Shown here one piece after another: positions 23,832 to 30,955 of a stretch of 32,254 nucleotides of DNA; position 1 is the stretch's first letter; each line of letters opens with the position of its first letter. This stretch comes from Pseudoflavonifractor phocaeensis. Its GTDB lineage: Bacteria; Bacillota; Clostridia; Oscillospirales; Oscillospiraceae. The notes beneath the pieces are model-generated. The model was given only the letters and a program-made list of their open reading frames with translations. It did not search any database and was not told the DNA's origin. The position numbers and the translations under genes were made by a program. Where the stretch lies: positions 1 to 32,254 of the forward strand of contig NZ_JACJLC010000028.1 of NCBI RefSeq assembly GCF_016901955.1, read 5' to 3'.

Positions 23832-24424
23832 GGGTTCAGCCCTCCCTTGGCAGCCCGGATACACAGCCCGGCCACCCCTGCCGCTACCACCAGCACAATG
23901 GGGGAGCACACAAAGCCCATCACCGCCGCCAGAGCGGTACCCTCCGGGAAGGGGACAAAGTTTCCCACCACCGCCAGCACCAGCACCACCGCAAAAATAC
24001 ACAGGGTGGGCAGGTCCATGACGGTGCTTTTGCGCAGCTTGAGGACACTGGACAGGATGAGGGCACACACGCAGGCCCGCACCCCGTTAAAGGCGTGGAC
24101 CACCGCCGGCAGCTCAGCAAAATTTTGTAAAAAGGCGGCAATAAGCATGATGACCACCAGACAGGGGAACACCAGCCCCAGGGTAGCCGTCACCCCGCCG
24201 GGGGCGCCTTTCTTCTTGTGTCCCACAAAGGTGGCGGTATTGACGGCAATGATTCCGGGGGTGCACTGGCCGATGGCAAAGTAATCAGACAGCTCCTCCT
24301 CCCCCACCCAGCCCCGCTTTTCCACCAGCTCCCGCTGGAGGATGGGCAGCATGGCATATCCTCCGCCAAAGGTACACACGCCAATCTTGGCGAAGGTCCA
24401 GAACAGATCCACGTATAGGTTCAC
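23828..24424 (-). CDS. Chromate-transporter family protein, first half (ChrA-like)
   Basis: The 198-residue short CHR protein carries FAKIGVCTFGGGYAMLPIL at about 11-29 and FAIGQCTPGIIAVNTATFVG near residue 49, with about six membrane helices. It pairs with the following gene to form a two-subunit transporter. The GTG start at 24424 is preceded by GGAGGGG, and that ribosome site lies inside a duplicated copy of the nadE 3' end. Coupling to nadE therefore probably existed before the insertion at 24489-24664. The substrate is uncertain. Confidence 0.87.
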   Translation of the reverse strand: MNLYVDLFWTFAKIGVCTFGGGYAMLPILQRELVEKRGWVGEEELSDYFAIGQCTPGIIAVNTATFVGHKKKGAPGGVTATLGLVFPCLVVIMLIAAFLQNFAELPAVVHAFNGVRACVCALILSSVLKLRKSTVMDLPTLCIFAVVLVLAVVGNFVPFPEGTALAAVMGFVCSPIVLVVAAGVAGLCIRAAKGGLNP

Positions 24425-24431
24425 GTCAATT

Positions 24432-24488
24432 CAGCCCCTCCAGTTCCTCCAGCCACAGGGCAGAAACAGCGTCGGAGGGCATCCGCCA
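24432..24488. repeat. Direct repeat A: duplicated nadE 3' end
   Basis: These 57 bases are identical to 24665-24721, the end of the nadE coding region. On the minus strand this copy still encodes the NadE C-terminal residues WRMPSDAVSALWLEELEGL, followed by Asn and a TGA. The ribosome site of the transporter gene lies within it. Confidence 0.9.
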
Positions 24489-24664
24489 GTCAGCCCCATG
24501 AAAGCAAACTTTCATGGGGACCCCATTTCTTTTTACTTCCTCGGCGGGAGTAAATCCCGCCTGCGGCAAGGCTTTTCCACGTCGCGGAAAAGCCTTGGGC
24601 ACGCCAAAGGCGCGGCTCGCTTTCACTCGCGGGCGATTGGCGGCTAAAACCATATTCATCATTC
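24489..24664. mobile_element. Hairpin-rich 176-bp insertion between two copies of the nadE end
   Basis: This segment separates the 57-bp direct repeats; the whole unit is 233 bp. It contains three stem-loops: 11-bp arms at 24494-24504/24509-24519, 7-bp arms at 24543-24549/24555-24561 and 12-bp arms at 24567-24578/24586-24597. It has no transposase. A 13-bp stretch at 24631-24643 is the inverted complement of 24716-24728 inside nadE. On the minus strand it is open in a frame that joins the second copy of the NadE tail. This looks like a non-autonomous palindromic element with a long target duplication, or a recombination product. Confidence 0.6.
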
Positions 24665-26581
24665 CAGCCCCTCCAGTTCCTCCAGCCACAGGGCAGAAAC
24701 AGCGTCGGAGGGCATCCGCCAATCGCCCCGGGGGGACAGGGACACCGACCCCACCTTGGGTCCATCGGGTAGGCAGGATCGCTTGAACTGCTGGACAAAG
24801 AACCGGCGGTAGAAGTTGTTCAGCCACTTCAGCAGGGTGGCCCGGTCATAGGCCCGCCCAAAGGCCTGCTCCGCCAACCGCAGCACCTTCCGGGGGGAGA
24901 AGCCCCACCGGATGGCGTAGTAGAGGTAGAAGTCGTGGAGCTCATAGGGCCCCACCAGATCCTCGGTCTTCTGGGCAATCTGCCCATTGATGGCGGGGAG
25001 CAGCTCGGGGGACACAGGGGTGTCCAGGATATCGGTGAGCACATCGGACAAAGCCTGATCCTCCTCCGCCTTGTCCCCGGCCACATAGCTCACCAGATGG
25101 CGCACCAGGGTCTTGGGGATGGAGCCGTTGACCCCGTACATGGACATATGATCTCCATTATAGGTAGCCCAGCCCAGGGCCAGCTCGGACAGGTCCCCGG
25201 TACCCACCACCAGGCCGTCGTTCTGGTTGGCAATATCCATAAGCACCTGGGTGCGTTCTCTGGCCTGACCGTTTTCAAAGGTCACGTCATGGTTGTCCAT
25301 GGACTGGCCGATGTCCCGGAAGTGCTGGCGCACCGCCTCCCCAATGTCGATCCGCTTCAGGGTGGCCCCCAGCCGGCCCGCCAGCTCCACGGCGTTGTCC
25401 CGGGTGCGGTCAGTGGTGCCGAAGCAGGGCATGGTAACGGCAATGATGTCGCTGGCCGGCCGGTCCAGCAGGTTCATGGCGATGGTGGTAATAAGGATGG
25501 CCAGGGTGGAATCCAGGCCGCCGGACAGGCCAACCACCGCCGTTTTGGCGTGGGTGTGCTCCAGCCGCTTTTTCAGGCCCAGAGCGGCGATCTTCAAAAT
25601 CTCCTCGCACCGCTCCGCCCGGTCGTCCTTGTCCTGGGGCACGAATGGAGTGGGCGAGACCGGCCGGGTCAGGTGGGTGTCCCCCACCGGCATCTGGAAG
25701 CCAATCCGCCAGAGGGTCTCCTCTTCCGCGTGCTGGAAGGTAGTCATCCGTTGGCGCTCATAGGCCAGCCGGTCTACATCGATCTCGCTGATGGTGAGAC
25801 CAGTGGCAAACCGCCGCTCGACCAGGATGGTGCCGTTCTCAGCGATGATATTGTGGCCGGTAAACACCAGATCGGTGGTGGACTCTCCCTCCCCGGCGTC
25901 GGCGTACACATAGCCGCACACCAGCCGTCCGCTCTGGCCGGATACCAAGCCCCGGCGGTAGGAAGCCTTGCCCACCAGCTCGTTGGAGGCGGACAGGTTC
26001 AGGATGAGGGTGGCTCCCGCTCGGGCGGCCCGGATGGAAGGGGGTTCGGCAGCCCACAGGTCCTCGCAGATCTCTACTCCGATAACCAGATTGGGCATCT
26101 CCTCACAGGCAAAGAGGTGGCCGTCGGAAAGGGTGACCTCCTGGCCGCACAGGGTGATGGTGGCATCCAGTCCCGCCCCCGGGGCAAACCACCGCTGCTC
26201 GTAAAATTCCCCGTAGTTGGGCAGGTGGGTCTTGGGCACCAGGCCCAGGATCTCTCCGCTCTGTATAACCGCGGCGCAATTATACAGTTTATTATCCCAC
26301 TTGCTGCGAACCGGCAGGCCCACCGCCGTGATCATGTCCAGATTTTTGGTGGCCTCCAGGATGGTGGCCAGGCCCTCCTCAGCCCCCCGCAGCAGGGTGG
26401 GCTGGAGAAACAGGTCCCCGCAGGTGTAGCCAGTGAGGCAGAGCTCCGGCAGGGCCAACACCTTCACCCCCTGCTTGTCGGCCTCCCGCATCATGGTAAA
26501 GATCTGCTCGGCGTTATACCGGCAGTCGGCCACCCGGATCCTGGGCGTGCCCGCCGCCACTTTCACAAATCCATCGCGCAT
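24659..26581 (-). CDS. nadE: Glutamine-dependent NAD+ synthetase
   Basis: The enzyme makes NAD+ from deamido-NAD with ATP, using ammonia released from glutamine. The 640-residue protein has an N-terminal nitrilase-type glutaminase domain with the triad E46 (LPELCLTGY), K117 (PKTHLPNYGEFYE) and C172 (VEICEDLW). A C-terminal synthetase domain carries the PP-loop SGGLDS at 353-358, and VVGTGDLSELALGW and KTLVRHLV follow. I start at ATG 26581 because AAAGGAGG lies ten bases before it. The C-terminus (DWRMPSDAVSALWLEELEG) is present in full and is duplicated downstream on either side of a 176-bp element. It leads the operon with the CHR transporter pair. Confidence 0.96.
   Translation of the reverse strand: MRDGFVKVAAGTPRIRVADCRYNAEQIFTMMREADKQGVKVLALPELCLTGYTCGDLFLQPTLLRGAEEGLATILEATKNLDMITAVGLPVRSKWDNKLYNCAAVIQSGEILGLVPKTHLPNYGEFYEQRWFAPGAGLDATITLCGQEVTLSDGHLFACEEMPNLVIGVEICEDLWAAEPPSIRAARAGATLILNLSASNELVGKASYRRGLVSGQSGRLVCGYVYADAGEGESTTDLVFTGHNIIAENGTILVERRFATGLTISEIDVDRLAYERQRMTTFQHAEEETLWRIGFQMPVGDTHLTRPVSPTPFVPQDKDDRAERCEEILKIAALGLKKRLEHTHAKTAVVGLSGGLDSTLAILITTIAMNLLDRPASDIIAVTMPCFGTTDRTRDNAVELAGRLGATLKRIDIGEAVRQHFRDIGQSMDNHDVTFENGQARERTQVLMDIANQNDGLVVGTGDLSELALGWATYNGDHMSMYGVNGSIPKTLVRHLVSYVAGDKAEEDQALSDVLTDILDTPVSPELLPAINGQIAQKTEDLVGPYELHDFYLYYAIRWGFSPRKVLRLAEQAFGRAYDRATLLKWLNNFYRRFFVQQFKRSCLPDGPKVGSVSLSPRGDWRMPSDAVSALWLEELEGLE
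24665..24721. repeat. Direct repeat B: nadE 3' end in the intact gene
   Basis: This is the partner of the 57-bp repeat at 24432-24488 and lies inside the intact nadE gene, coding for its last residues before the stop at 24659-24661. Confidence 0.9.
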
Positions 26582-26620
26582 AGATGGCGCCTCCTTTGGA
26601 ATCATTCTCTTTCAGGGCTT

Positions 26621-26649
26621 ATCATACCCCAATCCGCCGTCGATTGCAA
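26621..26649 (-). promoter_or_regulatory. Promoter of nadE
   Basis: The minus strand has TTGCAA (26644-26649), a 17-base spacer and TATGAT (26621-26626), about 40 bases before the nadE start. Confidence 0.65.
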
Positions 26650-26683
26650 CGTTCTCCCGCCCGTTCCTTTAGGCTTTGAATGT

Positions 26684-26716
26684 AAAACGGGCGCGGCGTT
26701 CCACACGCCGCGCCCG
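26684..26716 (-). terminator. Terminator of the HxlR regulator gene
   Basis: A perfect 12-bp stem (CGGGCGCGGCGT arms) with a 5-base loop is followed on the minus strand by TTTTAC, just after the regulator stop codon. Confidence 0.8.
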
Positions 26717-26722
26717 GGGCCG

Positions 26723-27184
26723 TCAATATCGATTATCTGTGGTCCGCCCCTTCCGCTTCTGCTCCGGGGTAAAGTCGTTGGCATCCATGATGTCCTGGAG
26801 CTTTTCCACATACTTGCTGGAATTGTGGACCACAAAGGCGTCGCTGTCGATGGGGATACCCTGCTCGTCCATCTGACGGATGCTCCAGATGTACAGCGCG
26901 TCCAGGGCTGGGATCAGCTCCTCCCCACTGGGGGTGAGCACATACTCCACCTTGGGCGGAATGGTATCGTAGGAGATCCGGCGGATAAGCCCCGCGTCCG
27001 TCAATTCCTTCAACTGCTGGCTGAACACCTTCTCTGAAATGGGCAGCGCCTTCAGCGTCTGGTTGAACCGGATGCTTCCATAGGTATGTATCTCATGGAG
27101 AATGGTCATTTTCCACTTGCCGCCAATACACTGCAGCACATAGTGATATGGGTTGGTAGGCTCTTTAAAATGATCGCTCCACAC
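26723..27184 (-). CDS. HxlR-family winged-helix regulator
   Basis: HxlR (DUF24) proteins are dimeric regulators, several of which respond to phenols, quinones or aldehydes. The 153-residue form has the family core: HYVLQCIGGKWKMTILHEI near residues 14-32, RFNQTLKALPISEKVFSQQL, then the wing AGLIRRISYDTIPPKVEYVLT. A tail of about 50 residues beyond the usual end is rich in charged residues. In many members a Cys-Pro precedes the first helix; here the pair is Asn-Pro (NPYHY), with a Cys later at about C19, so thiol sensing of the YodB type is not assured. I prefer GTG 27184 after AAAGAGGG; GTG 27223 gives 166 residues. It diverges from the phloroglucinol-type operon and probably controls it. 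Confidence 0.9.
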   Translation of the reverse strand: MWSDHFKEPTNPYHYVLQCIGGKWKMTILHEIHTYGSIRFNQTLKALPISEKVFSQQLKELTDAGLIRRISYDTIPPKVEYVLTPSGEELIPALDALYIWSIRQMDEQGIPIDSDAFVVHNSSKYVEKLQDIMDANDFTPEQKRKGRTTDNRY

Positions 27185-27324
27185 GGACAGTACCCTCTTT
27201 CTTTGCTGGATTTTACATATCACGTTTCTGTATCTGGTCGGCTACTATCATATCATACCACCAGCCCCGCCCACAAGCGGCTCTTTGCCGCAGCCCCTTC
27301 CTGTGCGCCAAATTTTTCACAATA

Positions 27325-27345
27325 TTTTTGTACATACTGCACAGT
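27325..27345 (+). promoter_or_regulatory. Candidate operator, copy 1
   Basis: TTTTTGTACATACTGCACAG at this position begins a 21-base sequence with 18 matches to 32076-32096, and the similarity extends into the flanks (CCAAATTTTT before it, T-rich and TAAA after it). The core TTGTAC-N5-GCACA is an imperfect palindrome, as expected for a dimeric regulator. Confidence 0.5.
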
Positions 27346-27426
27346 TTTCATTTAAACTAGCCGGTCTATTGTGTGTTTTATATGAAACCCGTGCACTCCC
27401 GTTGGGCGGTTTTTACAAAAAATTGC

Positions 27427-27446
27427 CACTTACTTTTCAGTAAGTG
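27427..27446. promoter_or_regulatory. Candidate HxlR operator palindrome
   Basis: CACTTAC and GTAAGTG form perfect 7-bp arms around TTTTCA. Operators of DUF24/HxlR regulators such as YodB are of similar TTAC/GTAA type. The site lies between the divergent regulator and the operon. A further ACTTAC half-site occurs at about 27465-27470. Confidence 0.5.
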
Positions 27447-27474
27447 CGAACCTCACAGTTACCTACTTACATAA

Positions 27475-27490
27475 TTGTACGTATTGCACA
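27475..27490 (+). promoter_or_regulatory. Candidate operator, copy 2
   Basis: TTGTACGTATTGCACA matches the core of copy 1 at 13 of 16 positions and forms the imperfect palindrome TTGTAC-N5-GCACAA. It lies about 105 bases before the cupin start and overlaps a possible -35 box. Confidence 0.5.
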
Positions 27491-27595
27491 AATACCAGCC
27501 CTTCGCTACACTATAACCAGACAAAATGCTGAGGGTCAGCAAGAAAACAACCAGACGTCCTAACAACCAATTTTATTAAAAGGAGCGGATTTCAA

Positions 27596-27946
27596 ATGGT
27601 CAAGCGTACTGTGGAAGAACTGAAGTCTTACGAGGCTGCCGGCCACTTCAACATGGTGGCGATGCGCATCCACGGCAAGGAGGAGACCGGTGCCGAGAAG
27701 TTCTGGGTGGGCGTGTCCACCTTCCTGCCCGGCGGCGGCGCTGAGTGGGCCTACGAGGACAACCCGCTGGAGAAGGTCTACTACGTGCTGGAGGGCGAGA
27801 TGACCGTCACCGACAAGGACGGCAAGAAGTACGTCATCCACAAGGATGAGTCCATCTCCTTCCCCCCCAACGAGGGCCGCGGCCTGCTGAACGAGAGCAA
27901 CCTCCCCGCCCGGATGCTGGTCATCATCAACTACCCCAACGCCTGA
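27596..27946 (+). CDS. Cupin-domain protein, first gene of the phloroglucinol-type operon
   Basis: This 116-residue single-domain cupin has a clear beta-barrel pattern: FLPGGGAEWAYEDNPLEKVYYVLEGEMTV spans residues 43-71 and DESISFPPNEGRGLLNESN 84-102. The family motif normally supplies two His and one Glu from the first part and one His from the second. Here the His positions are occupied by other residues, so a classical metal site appears to be missing. ATG 27596 follows AAAGGAG. The gene is 53 bases before the SDR gene, has the same extreme codon bias, and is surely co-expressed. It has no step in the known four-enzyme route. It could be an isomerase, tautomerase, binding protein or sensor; this is open. 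Confidence 0.85.
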   Translation: MVKRTVEELKSYEAAGHFNMVAMRIHGKEETGAEKFWVGVSTFLPGGGAEWAYEDNPLEKVYYVLEGEMTVTDKDGKKYVIHKDESISFPPNEGRGLLNESNLPARMLVIINYPNA

Positions 27947-27999
27947 GCTCATCCCCTTGTTCCTGAAACGCTTTACATATTATAAGGAGGAAGATCGTC

Positions 28000-28809
28000 A
28001 TGGTTCCTGTTCAGAAGTCTTTTGTTGAAAATATGTTCTCCGTGAAGGACAAGGTGGCTCTGGTCACCGGCGCCACCGGCGCTCTGGGCTGCGTGCTGGC
28101 CAAGGCTTACGGCTACGCCGGCGCCAAGGTCTTCATGACCGGCCGCAACGACGCCAAGCTGAAGGCCCTGGAGGACGAGTTCAAGGCCGAGGGCATCGAC
28201 TGCGCTTACTTCGTGGCCGACCCCGCCAAGGAAGAGGACGTGGACGCTCTGGTAAAGGCCTGCGTGGCCAAGTACGGCTGCATCGACATCCTGGCTGTGT
28301 CTCACGGCTACAACAAGCCCCAGAACGTGCTGGATCAGTCCGTGGCCGACTGGCAGTACATCATGGACGCCGACTGCAAGAGCGTGTACATCGTCACCAA
28401 GTACGTGGCCCATCAGATGGTGGCTCAGTACGAGGCCGACAACACCAAGCGCGGCAAGATGGTCATCGTTACCTCTCAGCGCTCCAAGCGCGGCATGGCC
28501 GGCTACACCGGTTACTGCACCTCCAAGGGCGGCGCCGACCTGATGGTGTCCTGCCTGGCCTGCGACCTGTCCGCCAAGTACCACATCAACGTCAACTCCA
28601 TCTGCCCCACCGTGTTCCGCTCCGACCTGACCGAGTGGATGTTCGATCCCGAGTCCGCCGTGTACAAGAACTTCCTCAACCGTGAGCCCATCGGCCGCCT
28701 GGGCGAGCCCGACGACTTCGTTGGCTACGCTCTGTTCCTGTCCTCCGACGCCTCCAACTTCATCACCGGCAGCAACTGCGACTGCTCCGGCGGCTACCTG
28801 GTGGTGTGA
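28000..28809 (+). CDS. Short-chain dehydrogenase/reductase, probable phloroglucinol reductase
   Basis: The 269-residue SDR has the cofactor loop TGATGALG (23-30), R49 after the second strand (favouring NADPH) and the catalytic pair in YCTSK (Y172, K176), with S159 before it. The usual NNAG is replaced by LAVSHGY (about 98-104). The C-terminal [26 protein letters not shown] is typical of the classical SDRs. In the proposed route it would reduce phloroglucinol to dihydrophloroglucinol, the step that breaks aromaticity. ATG 28000 is preceded by AAGGAGG. The assignment rests mainly on the neighbours; by itself it would be annotated only as an SDR. Confidence 0.78.
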   Translation: MVPVQKSFVENMFSVKDKVALVTGATGALGCVLAKAYGYAGAKVFMTGRNDAKLKALEDEFKAEGIDCAYFVADPAKEEDVDALVKACVAKYGCIDILAVSHGYNKPQNVLDQSVADWQYIMDADCKSVYIVTKYVAHQMVAQYEADNTKRGKMVIVTSQRSKRGMAGYTGYCTSKGGADLMVSCLACDLSAKYHINVNSICPTVFRSDLTEWMFDPESAVYKNFLNREPIGRLGEPDDFVGYALFLSSDASNFITGSNCDCSGGYLVV

Positions 28810-28839
28810 TTCCGGTTACGGAAAGGACGGCGAAACCCA

Positions 28840-29769
28840 ATGAAAACCATTAAAAATATCCTGATCTGCGGCGCGGGCATGATGGGTAAGAACATCGGCT
28901 TCGTGTTCGCCTCCAATCCCGATTTCCAGGTGGGCATGTACGACCTGTACCCCACCGACGTGGAGGCCGGCATCCGTACCAACACCAAGCAGCTGGTGGA
29001 CAAGGGGGTCCTCACCGAGGAGGAGCTGGCCGACCGGCTCTCCCGGATCTCCTTCACCAACGACATCGACAGCGACATCGTCAAGAACGCCGACTTCGTC
29101 ATCGAGGCCGTGTTCGAGGACATGAAAATCAAGCGGGAGACCTTCGCCAAGCTGGAGGCCCGCTGCGCTGAGGACACCATCTTCTGCACCAACTCCTCCG
29201 TCATGAGCCCCAGCGAGATTTCCGCTGAGCTCAAGCACCGGGAGCGCTTCGTGGGCACCCACTTCTGGAACCCCGGCCACCTGATTCCCCTGGTGGAGGT
29301 GGTGAAATCCGATGCCTCCTCCGACGAAGTGGCTCAGACCGTCATGGAAGTGCTTCGCTCCGTGGGTAAGAAGCCCGTGCTGTGCAAGAAGGACGTGCCC
29401 GGCTTCATCGCCAACCGTATGCAGCACGCCCTGTGGCGTGAGGCTATCTCCATTGTGGAGAACGGCATCGCCGATGCCGCCACCGTGGACGAGGCGGTCC
29501 GCTACTCCTTCGGTCTCCGTCTGCCCCAGCTGGGCCCCATGGAGAACGCCGACATGGTGGGCACCGACCTCACCTTCAACATCCACAACTACATCCTCCA
29601 GGACCTGGAGGATTCTCACAAGCCCTCTCCCCTGCTGGAGCGGCTGAAGAACGAGGGCAAGATCGGCTTCAAGACCGGCGAGGGCTTCCAGAAGTGGACC
29701 CCCGAGCAGGCTGCCAAGGCCAATGCTGATCTGAACGAGTACCTGATCCGGATGCTCTACGGCAAGTAA
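28840..29769 (+). CDS. 3-hydroxyacyl-CoA dehydrogenase-like enzyme, probable 3-hydroxy-5-oxohexanoate dehydrogenase
   Basis: The 309-residue protein has an N-terminal NAD-binding domain (GAGMMGKNIG, 11-20; D35 at the end of the second strand points to NAD). The catalytic His-Glu pair is in HFWNPGHLIPLVEVV (H141, E153). The helical C-terminal domain has VPGFIANRMQHALWREA. The HFWNP form differs from the HFFNPAP of butyryl-CoA-type enzymes and resembles relatives that oxidise free beta-hydroxy acids, such as carnitine dehydrogenase. In the route it would oxidise 3-hydroxy-5-oxohexanoate to 3,5-dioxohexanoate (triacetate). It starts 30 bases after the SDR gene, with GGAAAGGA upstream. Confidence 0.78.
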   Translation: MKTIKNILICGAGMMGKNIGFVFASNPDFQVGMYDLYPTDVEAGIRTNTKQLVDKGVLTEEELADRLSRISFTNDIDSDIVKNADFVIEAVFEDMKIKRETFAKLEARCAEDTIFCTNSSVMSPSEISAELKHRERFVGTHFWNPGHLIPLVEVVKSDASSDEVAQTVMEVLRSVGKKPVLCKKDVPGFIANRMQHALWREAISIVENGIADAATVDEAVRYSFGLRLPQLGPMENADMVGTDLTFNIHNYILQDLEDSHKPSPLLERLKNEGKIGFKTGEGFQKWTPEQAAKANADLNEYLIRMLYGK

Positions 29770-29820
29770 GCTGTCCGGTCCATTCCAAGCACTGTATTAT
29801 CATCAAGGAGGTAACCCATC

Positions 29821-30834
29821 ATGGGCAAGACTGTTTTTGTTGACCTGACCCATCCCTTTGGCGCTGAGATCCCCCGCTGGCCCTACTTTGATAAGCCCGA
29901 CATCGTGGGCGCCCACTCCATGGCCAAGGGCGGCGTGCTGACCCAGCGCATCACCTGCACCATGCACACCGGCACTCACTGCGACGCTCCCCGTCACGTC
30001 ATGGAGTATGAGTTCGACGGCCGCCGGGCCCGTTACTCCGACGAGATGCCCATCGACGCCTACACCGGTCAGGCTGTTGTGCTGAAGATCGACATCGAGC
30101 CCTGGGGCCTGATCACCGACAAGCACCTGGACGCCGCCTGCGAGAAGTACGGCATCAACCAGGCTGACCTGGAGGGCAAGGTTGTCTGCCTGAACACCGG
30201 TATGCACCGCCTGTTCGACGACTCCAAGGCCTACTATCACTATGCCGCCGGCACCGGTGTTGAGGCTGGTAAGTGGTTTGTCAAGAACAAGGTCAAGTGC
30301 GTGGCCATGGACAGCCAGGCTCTGGACCACCCCCTGCACACCGCCATGGGCAACAACGGCATGACCCGCATGAACCTGCTGGGCGCCACCGGCCGTCCCA
30401 TCACCGAGGAGTACAAGGAGCTGTTCGGCGAGGAGGCCTATGCCAAGTTCGACAAGGACGAGTACATCCGCATCTACGGCCAGAAGGCTTACGACGAGAT
30501 GTATGGCGATCTGGAGAACATCGGCGTTTGGGGCACCTGGGAGCCCTGCCACAAGGAGATGCTGGGCCATGGCATCGTGGGCGTTGAGAACCTGGGCGGC
30601 GACCTGGACAAGATCCCCGCTGGCGTGTGGTTCCGCTTCAACTGCTTCCCCCTGCGTTGGTACATGGGCGACGGCTCCATGGCCCGCTGCAGCGCCGAGA
30701 TCGACGAGGACCTGCTGCTGAAGGACGTTCCCACCCGTACCTACAAGTACGGCGGCACCGGCTACGGCGAGGCCGAGGGCAACGGCGACAGCGGCCTGGA
30801 GTACATCCAGAAGCTGTTCAACCGCAACAAGTAA
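29821..30834 (+). CDS. Cyclase-family hydrolase, probable dihydrophloroglucinol cyclohydrolase
   Basis: The 337-residue protein belongs to the cyclase/kynurenine-formamidase family (PF04199), shown by HTGTHCDAPRHV at 49-60. There H49, H53 and D55 are the expected metal ligands and H59 the catalytic histidine. It is longer than typical formamidases (about 210 residues) and has a tryptophan- and aromatic-rich C-terminal half. In the route it would hydrolyse a carbon-carbon bond of the cyclic 1,3-diketone dihydrophloroglucinol to give 3-hydroxy-5-oxohexanoate. ATG 29821 follows AAGGAGGTAACCCATC. Other cyclic diketone or lactam substrates are possible if judged from this gene alone. Confidence 0.78.
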   Translation: MGKTVFVDLTHPFGAEIPRWPYFDKPDIVGAHSMAKGGVLTQRITCTMHTGTHCDAPRHVMEYEFDGRRARYSDEMPIDAYTGQAVVLKIDIEPWGLITDKHLDAACEKYGINQADLEGKVVCLNTGMHRLFDDSKAYYHYAAGTGVEAGKWFVKNKVKCVAMDSQALDHPLHTAMGNNGMTRMNLLGATGRPITEEYKELFGEEAYAKFDKDEYIRIYGQKAYDEMYGDLENIGVWGTWEPCHKEMLGHGIVGVENLGGDLDKIPAGVWFRFNCFPLRWYMGDGSMARCSAEIDEDLLLKDVPTRTYKYGGTGYGEAEGNGDSGLEYIQKLFNRNK

Positions 30835-30878
30835 TTTTGTCTCCACCTAATACTTTCCCTTCCCTATACACCAGCCAA

Positions 30879-30914
30879 GCGCAAAGCGGCGGGCAGTCGC
30901 CCGCCGCTTTGCGC
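30879..30914 (+). other. Hairpin between the cyclohydrolase and BKACE genes
   Basis: A perfect 15-bp stem (GCGCAAAGCGGCGGG arm) with a 6-base loop lies in a 121-base gap. It is not followed by a T-run, so it is more likely an mRNA-stabilising or processing element, or a partial terminator, than a true operon end. Confidence 0.6.
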
Positions 30915-30955
30915 CATATCCCCCACACCCTACTGAGAAAGGACTTTGAGTTATC

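Larger units (their letters stand above)
27185..27595. promoter_or_regulatory. Regulatory region between the HxlR gene and the catabolic operon
   Basis: This AT-rich stretch of about 410 bases has no gene. It holds a possible minus-strand promoter for the regulator (TTGTGG 27271-27276, 18 bases, TATGAT 27247-27252). It also holds two copies of a TTGTRC-N5-GCACA motif (27325-27345, 27475-27490) and a palindrome at 27427-27446. A weak plus-strand promoter may start at TTGCAC (27484-27489) with TACACT 17 bases later. The leader before the cupin is about 80 bases and ends with AAAGGAG (27578-27585). Confidence 0.6.

Noticed and set aside
24426-24827. 133-codon minus-strand frame across the insertion after nadE
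   Set aside because: It joins a shifted frame of nadE to the inserted element and the duplicated NadE tail. I treat it as a by-product of the insertion, not a separate gene, though the in-frame fusion to the tail is noted as a finding.
24935-27037. 700-codon plus-strand open frame opposite nadE and hxlR
   Set aside because: It is an antisense shadow of nadE that continues across the nadE-hxlR gap; both minus-strand genes have clear family motifs, promoters and ribosome sites.
27475-27490. Sigma-54 promoter reading of TTGTACGTATTGCAC
   Set aside because: The spacing between the TG-type and TTGC elements is two bases too short for the -24/-12 consensus, and no sigma-54 activator gene is near. 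An operator palindrome is the better reading.
29803-30846. 347-codon minus-strand frame opposite the cyclase-family gene
   Set aside because: It is rich in Val, Leu, Gly and His from antisense reading of a strongly codon-biased gene; the plus strand has the HTGTHCDAPRH motif and a good ribosome site.
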